Assembly: GCF_026151205.1 (NCBI RefSeq)
Contig: NC_087080.1
Coordinates: 8,831,720-8,895,719, forward strand
Direction: 5' to 3'
Length of the DNA stretch: 64,000 nucleotides
Source: Bolinopsis microptera
Taxonomy: Eukaryota > Ctenophora > Tentaculata > Lobata > Bolinopsidae
Shown here piece after piece: positions 55,201-64,000 of this stretch. The notes under the pieces were generated by a model. The model saw only the letters and a program-made list of their open reading frames with translations. It ran no database searches and was not told where the DNA came from. Within the stretch, counting starts at the first letter, position 1, and the number at the start of each line of letters is the position of its first letter. The position numbers and the translations under genes were made by a program.

Positions 55201-58200
55201 GGCGATATGTTCTTAGTATCGCTAGATGCAAGTAACAAGTGCATGAAAAATGAAAATTGCGGACAAATTCTTGCGATGCAAGAATATTCTGGTAAAAATC
55301 TTTCTCGTGTGTGGTGGCTGTTAAATTTTCACTTATATCGGACTAAACCAATTAACATTAAACATTCCAATTTGAATACAAGATTTTATCTTTTCGATTA
55401 ATGTATTCTGCTTATATTTCTGTTGATATGAACGTTTTTATCCTCGTAAAATTCTGTCCATAACCAAACTCGGAACAAAACCACTTTAAAATCACCAATT
55501 GTATGAACTACGAGTATGAGGTGCAGTTGCGTCACTATGACGACAATAGCAAAGTAACTTGTACCTACTTAAATACGTCTTTGTGTACTCTAACTACCAA
55601 AAAGTATAAAGCCTTAAATGGTGTCTGTTTAGTTCGTTATGAGGAGGATATATAAATTATTGGTACCTAACCACTAACCAGTTACGAATGTGCCTGTATT
55701 ATATGCACTTAAATAAATACCCCAAAAATAGAATCAAGCCATTCAAAACATAACTGCTTTTTAAATAGATTATAACATACCTAATAAAACCCACAACACA
55801 GAAAAATTCAGAGCCTCAGAAGATTTTGATGAGTTACACCACATCGTATTTTTACTTATTAGTACAATGTAGAATGCAGTCAGACAGTAAAAAAACTGCT
55901 GTTTTTCGACAAGACATTACTGATATCTCCAATTAAAAGCTATACTAACTAACAGTTACTATCTTTAATTCCCAGATGTGCAGAGCAGCACAGTAGCATG
56001 TGGTGCAGGAGGAGTTATGAGGAATAAGGGAGCTGTTGGGATCATCCTTACCATCTTCGGGAGCTCAATGCTCTTTATCACCGCTCATCTCAGAGGTTTT
56101 GTTTGCATATTGTCATGGTTATCTTGGTTTTATATACAGGGTGTACCGCATAAGATGTGACTTTTTCCACTTTAATATACATGTGCTATTCATAGGGCTT
56201 TTTGTTTTTATAAGGCCTTCTCCACAGCTAGCTTATAACAATGGATTTTTAAAACTAGCCAAAACGTTGTTCTAAAAGGATCTCAGCCGAATCAAACTCT
56301 TACTGATTTTTGTTATTTTGTTTAGCCCACACGACCAAAGTGAAAGAACGTAATGTTGACGCAGTGCGGATCTCAACCTCACTGGACTTCTCCCGGTACA
56401 GCGTGAAACAGACCCCGGGAGATGAGGTACCTCCTGACTGCACTGAGAATGTAAGAGTTTTAGAATTGTAGCCTTTTTAGCTGCACTGAGAATGTAAGAG
56501 TTTTAGAATTGTAGCCTTTTTAGCTGCACTGAGAATGTAAGAGTTTTAGAATTGTAGCCTTTATAGCTGCACTGAGAATGTAAGAGTTTTACAATTGTAG
56601 CCTTATTGGCGCAGTCATTGAATAGGTTTTTAATCTTTGACCAATGACTGTGATAAGCTGTTCCTTCAGACTGATGATAAGTTTGATCAGTGATCATTCT
56701 ATCGATATTCAATCGTTTAATCATCCTAATATCTAATCAGCGGATTGTTAATTCATACTAATATGTAACACTAAAATGTTTGTTGTGAGATATCTTAGAT
56801 TTCCACACCTAATAAAACCCTAAAAGCTGTGGATAATTAAATGCCCTTAAACTGTTACTATAAATAGAATTGTGCAGGTTGACTGCGTGTTCTGGTCGGG
56901 AGATTTGAACTACCGTGTCACGTGCGAGAGAGATGTGGCAGAGAAGGCAATCCAGAACAGCAATTTGGAGGTGAGAACCAGCCAGAAACTTAATATCTAA
57001 AGCAGCCATAACTTCGGCTACGGTCAATATTTCGGGATATTTTGTATCATCCACCACATGAAGTCCTGTTTCCTAAGGAACACGATGTTATCATCTGCAT
57101 AACCCAAATATCCACCCTCATGTAGTCATGTCCACCCTCATTTCCACCCTCATGTCCACCCTCATGTCCACCCTCATGTCCACCCTCATGTCCACCCTCA
57201 TTTCCACCCTCATGTCCACCCTCATGTCCACTCTCATTTCCACCCTCAATTCCACCCTCATGTCCACCCTCGGCCTCAGTGGTGGGGCTTCTTTTTTTGG
57301 ATACTGGCCAGATTAAGGGAAAATAAGTCTCAGGTGGCACGCTAACCGTATTTAACCTCTGGTGCAACCCAAGATTTTTAGTTCCCTAATTGAGCATTTC
57401 CCGTAAGGACGTTGTATAAAACGTAATATTTGGAAATTCGAGATTCTTCAGAAATGATAACGAATGATTCAGGAATTCATTGAAACCACACAATAGTACA
57501 CATTGAGACTGGGATATTATTGTCTATAGTAACTACTGGCAGTTATTTCATTCATTCACTGGTGCAACCTGTAAATGGTGAATATGCTGCTTCATGATGT
57601 ATAAATTTGTGGTTGGCATGGTGACACTTCTTCTGCTGTAATATGGGGCTATGAAAATGAATTATCAGATATTTTTATAAGAGGGTGACATAATGTGAAT
57701 ATGATATGTAGGAATAGACCATAGCCATGGTTATAAGATGTTTAATGTTTAGCGTGTTTATCCTGCTTTACATATTAAAATCGATTCATATTTATTAAAT
57801 CATCGAGAATTAAGAATTTGTAATACTCTTTAAATCTCAAAATTTTTGTTTTATTAAATCTTCCTAATGCAAGTGTGAATTTAGAACCAAACATTTTCAG
57901 CCGTTGATAAAAAATGATCAGCTGCTTGAACAAATCAGAGAAAAAGCTGCATTCCGGGGTTTCAGTGAGGCTCCCATCAGATTTCCTCCGACATTCAAGT
58001 TTGATCCAGGGAGTTCAGAGTATGACACAAGTGCCAAGCAGCGTGTTCCTAGCTGGACGGTAATACTTGACATTTTATTACTTTCCTTCTGTTGTTCCTG
58101 TTGTTCCTGTTGTTCCTGTTGTTCCTGTTGTTCCTGTTGTTCCTGTTGTTCCTGTTGCTCCTGTTGTTCCTGTTGCTCCTGTTGTTCCTGTTGTTGCTGT

Positions 58201-59487
58201 TGTTCCTGTTGTTCATGTTGTTCCTGTTGTTCCTGTTGTTCCTGTTGTTCCTATCCATAACATCAACTAACTCATCAAGTTGTTACTCGAATGATTTATC
58301 TTCAGTAATGATGATTTAATAACTGAAGATGAAACATTTCTGTGGAAGTATAGTCCTGTAAATTATTCATCTTATTATTTACAGGATCGAATATTGTACA
58401 AATCTCGACAAGATTCCATTACCCCTCAAATATACCACTACTGTCCAAACCTCACTTTCTCTGACCACAGGTATTCTTAACTTACATAATCATGTTATGA
58501 AATTTCCGGTTTAATATTGTTTTTTAAATTCTTGTTTCGGCTGAACTAAATGTAGGTGTTGTCTAATATATAACGTATCTAAAAACATTTCTTTCAGACC
58601 CGTTTTCGGAGTGTATTTAGTGACTTTAAAACCTTCCCCAATATCGTGAGTACAATTGTTTCCGATGATCCAGAAGTTTTGTAAGCGAATAAATTTGCTT
58701 AAAAGAGAAATTGTTAACTAAATCGTGAAACCTTTAGAACAGAAGTTGTAATTTCCATTTGCATTATATATGCCATCGTTAAATGATATAATCCTTTCGC
58801 AGGTCAACACTGCGAGCCACAGGGTGGTTTGACAAAAGAGCTTATGCTAGAGGTAAGAAAATAATGGTTTTTCGAACAACTAGATTTTTACAATTTAGAG
58901 CGTATTTAGAATATGCTATTCCCATATTCCATGAACTCTGCTTATTTTGTACACTTTTTCAGTAACACTTTGCGTAAAGCGCGAAACAAAAATTCTATGC
59001 CAAATTTTCACTGCTCTACGTTTGTTCGATAGAAATGAACGCGCGTCGCGCGCAATATTTAGTTATTACAAGCACCAAGTTGATTTTATTATATTTGTTG
59101 GCCCTAGCAACCCTCATAATTGCTTAACCGTTCAAACAAGATGATCTAAAAACGGAGATTTAAATTACAATGACTTATTGTATCCTTAATAAGTGATCGA
59201 TTATGAACTATAAAGAGCTGTCTTGAGAATCATGTATCATATTTGCTTACGAATATACTCAACCGCTGCATGTTATTTTAGTAAATTACTTGATTACAAT
59301 CGCATTTTATGTTTCAGGCATGAAGCGGCGTCAAATGTACTCTAAGTCTAGGGCTACCGGAAACGAAGGTAGCTCAATGGACAATCGAAAACTAAAACAA
59401 TCCTCATTTGTTATGAAAGCTGTTAACACGCCTGTAAAGAAAGTAATGGCTAATCATAAGAGCAGCATTGTTTGTTCTATAATGTAG
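46242..59487 (+). CDS. INPP5E: Inositol polyphosphate 5-phosphatase E, 16 coding exons
   Basis: Hydrolyses the 5-phosphate of PI(4,5)P2 and PI(3,4,5)P3; in animals it is tethered in the primary cilium membrane. My exons: 46242-46481, 46711-46923, 47088-47471, 48030-48143, 49699-49811, 50714-50867, 54215-54315, 54625-54749, 55976-56095, 56326-56450, 56878-56970, 57901-58059, 58385-58470, 58598-58645, 58803-58852, 59318-59487. All phases match; 2295 nt gives 764 aa (human is 644). The disordered serine-rich N-terminus (about 370 aa) has no domain. The catalytic domain shows EEPDFEELERYFP, IGTWNMH, VIGTQE, NKGAVGI, FITAHL, FWSGDLNYR, PSWTDRILY and FSDHRPVFG. The C-terminus CSIM is a CaaX prenylation box (human CSVS). 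It is distinguished from INPP5B/OCRL by the HLEEPD-like lead-in and the KRR...CaaX tail. Confidence is high for the catalytic part, moderate for exons 1-4. Confidence 0.92.
49790..50375. repeat. 40-bp minisatellite replicating an INPP5E 5' splice site
   Basis: About 14 copies of a 40-bp unit made from the end of exon 5 and the start of its intron. Each intact unit carries CATCTCAGTAAGTCTTT, the donor used at 49811/49812. The last unit is degenerate (CTTAGTAATC). Confidence 0.95.
50438..50530. repeat. 9-bp tandem repeat (GTTAGCACT)
   Basis: About ten near-perfect copies of GTTAGCACT in the same INPP5E intron. Confidence 0.95.
51938..52668. mobile_element. 731-bp palindromic foldback element at a TTAA site
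   Basis: Two inverted arms of about 350 bp (51938-52285 and 52312-52668) around a loop of about 25 bp (TTTTTTGACGATTTTTCG). The ends read GGGGGCAGGGGGG and its inverse, and TTAA flanks both sides (51934-51937, 52669-52672), as for piggyBac-type insertion. Arms differ at a handful of positions and in poly(G) length. No coding capacity is seen. It lies in the INPP5E intron between exons 6 and 7. Confidence 0.9.
52872..53636 (-). CDS. Secreted PLAT/LH2-domain protein, nested in an INPP5E intron
   Basis: A complete 254-aa intronless frame with a clear signal peptide (MLLSLFLISLSVGLNSA) and no TM. Two repeats of beta-sandwich PLAT/LH2 type are apparent: WYSVTVKTSSLAHSGTDSAI, LGEVMLIQGLELSIRGSDAF and FDWVSV (about 19-105), then YTVTTVTGTVANAGSSSIGL, VKCVTLKADESDAWYFDVIA (about 135-235). 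PLAT modules bind lipids or proteins. It is antisense to INPP5E, between exons 6 and 7. Its own start, signal peptide and stop suggest an independent gene. A lipid or partner function cannot be assigned. Confidence 0.85.
   Translation of the reverse strand: MLLSLFLISLSVGLNSATWYSVTVKTSSLAHSGTDSAIDLKILGERGAVSSQLDNSGHNDFQTGHTDKYSLQLGEVMLIQGLELSIRGSDAFLFDWVSVRSQTFRETRYFYNVKKQVLSGDLDEGVTKVTLSFQGDMTYTVTTVTGTVANAGSSSIGLSMMLEGENGEFAYTSYIDPKEGSFKEGVFDEFVLGNMPDMGTVKCVTLKADESDAWYFDVIAVEKKGGRPVLFENTYQTFLSADSSEGMTSMKLCA
54333..54500. repeat. Tandem TTAGTTTTTAGAG repeat
   Basis: About a dozen imperfect 13-bp units immediately downstream of INPP5E exon 7, followed by a short TTAATTATTTG array (about 54548-54590) before exon 8. 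Confidence 0.9.
56438..56605. repeat. 43-bp tandem repeat replicating an INPP5E 5' splice site
   Basis: Four copies of a 43-bp unit that begins in exon 10 (GCACTGAGAAT) and continues through its donor GTAAGAGTTTTAG. Donor GTs fall at 56451, 56494, 56537 and 56580. Confidence 0.93.
57112..57270. repeat. 12-bp minisatellite (CCACCCTCATGT)
   Basis: About 13 copies in the intron after INPP5E exon 11. The frames rich in STLM or GGHE across it are artefacts. Confidence 0.95.
58089..58255. repeat. 9-bp minisatellite (TGTTCCTGT)
   Basis: About 18 copies starting 30 bp after the exon 12 donor of INPP5E. All six-frame ORFs here (CCS-, VVP- and NNR-repeats) derive from the array. Confidence 0.95.
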
Positions 59488-60405
59488 CGAGTACTTATGG
59501 GTAGGAACTAGGAATTAGGGAAATTTCAAACTTTTTTGGAGGTTGTGAATTAAATTTTGACATGATTTAAATTGCTTGTACTCATAGTTTTAATCTGATT
59601 GATAGTTGCTAAAATAATGTTACTGGTTGTTAAGAACATTTTTATCAGTTTTATAAACGTAGTCGATAATGATTGATGCCTGAGATCATGAAATATCAAC
59701 GAACGGCCAAGTTTATATTTGTTAACCGTTTTTGTTAGAATTAATTTTTCTATTCCCTGCATGATGCATCACTTTAACACTGACTTAATTAATCTCTTTA
59801 GTCCCTGTACCGGAAATACCTTGATTAATTATTCCTAACGATGTACGCTAATAAGATTCTTCTCCCAATATCGAGACCAGGTAATCAGATTTATTCCCGA
59901 TTTATATAGTTCTCGCGACCTATGCCGACTTTTTATCATGTTTGTATTATCAAACTAGACAGATTAGATTGTATATATTATATCAGGATTGTAATATACG
60001 AGACGGTTGCTATGTTTTATGTATAATTTTGTGTGGAAACGAAAACAATTTTCTGTTTTTTGTCCTGTCGTAACATTGATTCTTTAACCACTTCTATCTC
60101 TGTAATTAACAATTTAAGTTTCCCAAGCAAAATTCTAAAAAGTCACCATGCTGTCGAAAAAGAATGCTCCTGACACGAATAAAATAAAATCAGACATCTA
60201 AAAATATATCACACTGAAAGTTCAAATCATGAGCACACATACGTATTGTTTATAGCTACAAAGTCTAGAAATACTACCTGTTTGCAACATATTTTGCACT
60301 GGCCATATCATGAGCAATGTGGTATGCATGATTTCAAATTTTAAATTTGATTATTTTAGATGAACACTAGTAAATAATTTAAATACCATAATACCCAAGT
60401 AAAAG
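59488..60405. other. Convergent intergenic region; likely INPP5E 3'UTR
   Basis: AT-rich sequence between two convergent stops. AATAAA occurs on the plus strand at 60178-60183 and could end the INPP5E transcript. No gene is recognised. Confidence 0.45.
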
Positions 60406-62911
60406 TTATGGTTTGTATGGAGGAGGTGGTGTAGTTAAATGAGCAGCACCAGCTTGAGGCTGATCGTTATCTTTAGATACACTGTCGTAAGACGGGGGTT
60501 GTTGGGAGGTGATGGTTGTATTCTCAGAAGGTTCCTCTCCGTGACGTAAGGGACACAGAGGTTGTGGTCTGTAGAGGGAACCCCCTGTACCTCGCCCTGA
60601 TTGGAGGGTGGGAGGTTTAGTTTGACATTGGGTTGGAGTTAACATATCCTGTCACTTCCACGTCAATTAATTTCAATTTTGAATAATATACAGTATGGAA
60701 CTTGACATGTTATTAAACACCGTCTCAAAGAAATGAATGTAAATTATTGAATCAAACGGAAGACTGTATACCTTCAGAAATGGCAATCATCTGGTTGATC
60801 CTAAACAACTCCTCTTCTTCAGCCTCATCTTCCATATTCTTCTTCCACTGTAGACAGCAGATAACCAACATTACGAGTATAAACAGCATCGACAGTACTA
60901 CCAACACCTCCGTGTAGCTGAAATTAAATAATATAATCACAGTTTATTTCAGTTTCATTTTAATCGATACAAAAATATCTCATTTTCAACTAAATAAAAA
61001 TGCGGTAAAAACGAGATGAACTGACTGAGTTTTAAGGTAGTAGACGATGTTTCCACTCCAATTGAAATGATGGCTACCGTGGTGGTTGCCTTGGTCTCCT
61101 TGTGAGCCATATCCCGTGTTCATGTACGCCTCCTTCTCCCTGCAGCAGCTTTTTGCACCGTAGTAGATACAACAGATCTGATGCTCGGGACAGCTGAAGG
61201 TTTTAGTCAGAATGCGATGTTGAGCAACGATATAGTAATTAGTAGTAAAAAGATCACTGGTGGAATTTTCAAGAGTGCACTCAGAGTAAAGAATACAGCT
61301 GTTTCAGGTATAATTGCTCGGGCGTTGATAATGTTCTGACCGTCAAAAATAGAATCTACTTAACATCTTTTATTATAGGGACACAGTACACCTTTCATTT
61401 ACCAGATCTAATGCTCAAAATTTAAAACCCATCGCTTTTCGACGACAAGCATTTAATTCTGATCTTTGTGCACGGATATCCAACAAATTGTGACATGTCA
61501 CAACTTAATATGTCGCAAAGTAATCAAAAACTTGGTCTATACCGATAAACATAATATATTTAATGTTCTTTTTGCCAAGCTTAAGATTATTATAATTTAT
61601 TTGACTATAAATTAAATTAATTTCATGCAAAATATCCGGTAAAATGAGTGGACTTACTTCCAGTGCTCGAAGGAGAAGGTGTTAGCGTTGTAAAATGTGC
61701 ATGATGCCACCTCTTTTATCTCCACTAACTGTTAAAAGAAAAAGTAAAAATCACCACAGTAATATAATTATAATATTCGGTCCTTGTTTAATGTTTATCG
61801 GTAATCAGCAAGACAGCAGAATAAGCTAAAATAAGATGATAAAGTCGTCATCTCTATTATACAGTAATTGACTGAATGACTGCAATAGGTGAATATTTAA
61901 AACGATCGGGGAAGGCAAATTTATATTTTACTGACACTGAAGCCAATGAAATATAAAGAATTATAGCCAATCCCCGCCCCGATGAGGCGGCCCCATTATT
62001 AGCTGGCATGAGCTCAATCGATCGGTAATATAGTTTTTACAATAAGGTCAGAATCAGCGGATGAATAATGTAAAATGTAAAACTAAATAACTCAGAAGCT
62101 AGCAGTAAAGAACTCGTGGTGGTTGCTCTATATAATATCCCTCGTAACATTACATTTTAAGATTTAGTTTCACCCTTTTGTAATTGTAGATTGTTTGTAA
62201 GAGTAAGTTTGCAAGTAGCACAATTTTAAGATATAAGGATTAAGGATCTACTTTTAGTGCTTTTATAGCTCCTTACAGTTACACTAAATTCAGGTTAGAA
62301 TATAGAATGATCTTTTAGTATCTTGACACAATGATGTTTAAAGAGTTTTTCAGAACAACAAGAATTAGAAATAGTTAGTTCATTGTAAAAAAATAATCTG
62401 AACAGCTTCGATCCTAAATCCTAAAGTATAAAGGCCGTGGCCTTTTGCCCAAATAATTCTTTATCCTGTCATGTACCATAGGCATATGATGTCCCAGAAT
62501 GAATACAGATTAATATGAAAAATAAGTATTACATTTTTTGTAATATTTAGCGCCCAAGAATAGCCCAAGAATAGTACAAATAGGCGCTTCTAGGAAGTTA
62601 GGAACCTGCATTTGTGGAGCTCAAACTTGGAATGAAATTTGTCTGGTTGCACAACCGTGAAACTGCGATTGAAGTTTTTCATAGTGTGTAAACCTCGCAC
62701 TGCAGTTTCCCTTGCGGGTTGCGAAAAGCTACAAGCTTTGGTTTGGACAATATCATAGCTTCAATAGATAGTTAATGATAATAGTGAAATAATATTAATA
62801 TCATGAATAGTTGTTTATAATGTGTAATCGCCTGAACGAGAAGAGACTTACGAAGATAGTAAAAAGGATTCTTTGAAGGGTGTGCGTTTTTTGTTTAAAA
62901 GCACTTATCAT
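60406..62911 (-). CDS. Single-pass membrane protein with PPxY motifs (WBP1/VOPP1-like), 5 exons
   Basis: My exons, 5' to 3': 62911-62852, 61728-61658, 61193-61026, 60917-60772, 60596-60406. All have GT/AG borders and matching phase; total 211 aa. The hydrophobic N-terminus (RILFTIFLVEI) may be a signal peptide. It is followed by a cysteine-rich luminal part (CPEHQICCIYYGAKSCC), one TM helix (VLVVLSMLFILVMLVICCL), an acidic juxtamembrane helix (EDEAEEEELFRI) and a proline-rich tail ending in QPPSYDSV and PPPPYKP. Cys-rich ectodomain, TM and C-terminal PPxY motifs match the WBP1/WBP1L/VOPP1 group, which recruits WW-domain proteins (NEDD4-type ligases) at endolysosomal membranes. The match is architectural rather than by long sequence identity, so no symbol is given. 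Confidence 0.75.
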
Positions 62912-63122
62912 AAAAACTTGCAGTAGTCATCACATGTTCCCCTCGATGTTGCTCGTCCGCAGATAAAAGTAGGTTGTACTATAGCTAATGGGATAATTAT
63001 ATCATTTTTGGTTGTTGAAAATTGGAGAAGCTTTTTTAAATTTTACACAAATCTAATCTCAATGATTTCGTAAGAAAATGTAAAAGACAATTTAAAATAA
63101 ATGTTAAGCGTATTATTTTTTA
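62912..63122. other. Upstream region of the TM-protein gene
   Basis: A short AT-rich spacer to the retrotransposon at the right edge. Presumed promoter side; no element is recognised. Confidence 0.35.
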
Positions 63123-64000
63123 AATCCGCTGAATAATACTACTGGACCAAAATATTCTAGAATGCAGTCCAGTATCCGGCTTATTTTACCTCGATTAGCG
63201 ATATACAACATCAGAATGGGTAGCTTTGAAGTCCAAAAGCCAGAACTCCCAATTGAAACGTCACCGTTCTCAGCAGATGAACTATCTACAGCTCTCAAGC
63301 AGACAAAGGACACGTACGGTCATGACGGAATTCCTTCTCTGCTGTACAAGTGTGTTGACTTGGACACTACTTTACTATCTCTGTTCAACAACATGCTAGC
63401 TACTGGTAAAGCCCCGGAAGAGCTCCTTGTCACTGCCATTCTTCCTATACCCAAAGGAGCTAAAAAGTTCTGTCCTGAAAATAGCAGAGGCATCTCCATC
63501 CTCCCTGTTGCCACGAAAATCTACAACAGGCTGCTTCTAAACCGAATCAGGAGCCACATAGAACCTCGCCTCCGATACAACCAGAATGGTTTCCGGCCTG
63601 GAAGAGGGACTCGTGAACAGATTCTGGCTCTTAGACGTATCATCGAAGAGGTTGTGAACTTCCAGCTTCCTTGTGTCATCTCCTTTATTGACTTCTCAAA
63701 GGCCTTTGACTGCATCTTCAGATCGCATCTTCCCGACATCCTGGCTTCCTACGGCTTTCCTAAAAAAATCATAAAAGCCATTATGTCACTCTACATCAAC
63801 ACCAAGGCTAAAATCATGACCCCTGAAGGTATAACCTTAGAATTCCTTACCAACCTCGGAATTCTCCAGGGCGATGTTCTTGCACCTCTCATTTTTATCA
63901 TCGTCCTGGATTTCATACTAAGACTAGCAATAGGGCCACGTGATGGGTTTAAAGTTGGAAGTAACTACATTGCTGATTTGGACTTCGCCGATGACCTAGC
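63123..64000 (+). pseudogene. Non-LTR reverse transcriptase (RTE/L2-like), runs off the window
   Basis: A continuous plus-strand frame, open from about 63123 to the last base, with RT blocks in order: SADELSTALKQTKDTYGHDG, ILPIPKGAKKFCPENSRGIS, NQNGFRPGRGTREQILAL, VISFIDFSKAFDCI, LGILQGDVLAPLIFIIVLDF and DLDFADDLA at the edge (catalytic ADD). No endonuclease domain precedes it and the upstream part is not LINE-like, so it is 5'-truncated even though no stop occurs in the visible part. The GILQGDVLAP block is common in RTE-related elements. Confidence 0.88.

Noticed and set aside
57904-58319. Cys-, Val-Pro- and Leu-rich frames after INPP5E exon 12
   Set aside because: Apart from exon 12 itself, these are translations of the TGTTCCTGT array, open in every frame.

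Overview
This is animal nuclear DNA. Two genes are intron-rich, with GT/AG splice sites whose phases match throughout, and both encode metazoan-type proteins (golgin GM130 and ciliary INPP5E). The background is AT-rich and crowded with non-LTR retrotransposons, DNA-transposon relics and minisatellites. The species cannot be fixed from the sequence; a non-bilaterian or other invertebrate animal fits best.

Layout. 1-141: the end of an unidentified plus-strand gene. 621-20380 (minus): a complete 20-exon GOLGA2/GM130 model, about 1061 aa. Its 10-kb intron 10 holds a LINE fragment, an SGNH/APE LINE broken by a hAT element and by a TIR element with a minisatellite core, and, on the plus strand, an orphan three-exon kringle domain. 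Intron 6 holds a TA-flanked transposon. 21204-23190 (minus): two intronless genes, a dienelactone-hydrolase-like protein and SMN. 23.6-26.3 kb: a tRNA-derived sequence, a LINE fragment and a 72-bp mini-element. 26994-31488: an unrecognised two-ORF unit (129 aa and 1139 aa) split by a tandem repeat of about 320 bp. 32951-33456: a foldback. 34243-39189: a 5'-truncated copy and then a full-length copy of an R2-like, restriction-like-endonuclease retrotransposon. 39.2-43.6 kb: repeats, hairpins and MITEs. 43.6-45.9 kb: broken LINE pieces in convergent orientation and a hAT-like MITE. 46242-59487 (plus): a 16-exon INPP5E model, 764 aa, ending in a CaaX box. One of its introns carries a TTAA-flanked palindrome and an antisense intronless PLAT-domain gene. 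60406-62911 (minus): a 5-exon, single-TM, PPxY-tailed, WBP1/VOPP1-like gene. 63123-64000: a reverse transcriptase that runs off the window.

The host genes are unrelated housekeeping genes (Golgi tethering, snRNP assembly, ciliary phosphoinositide turnover) and form no pathway together. The most unusual items are the two-ORF unit at 26994-31488, the phase 1-1 kringle module antisense to GOLGA2, and two minisatellites in INPP5E that have multiplied the gene's own 5' splice sites. All gene models were read by eye. Exon borders are supported by splice consensus and phase, not by transcripts.
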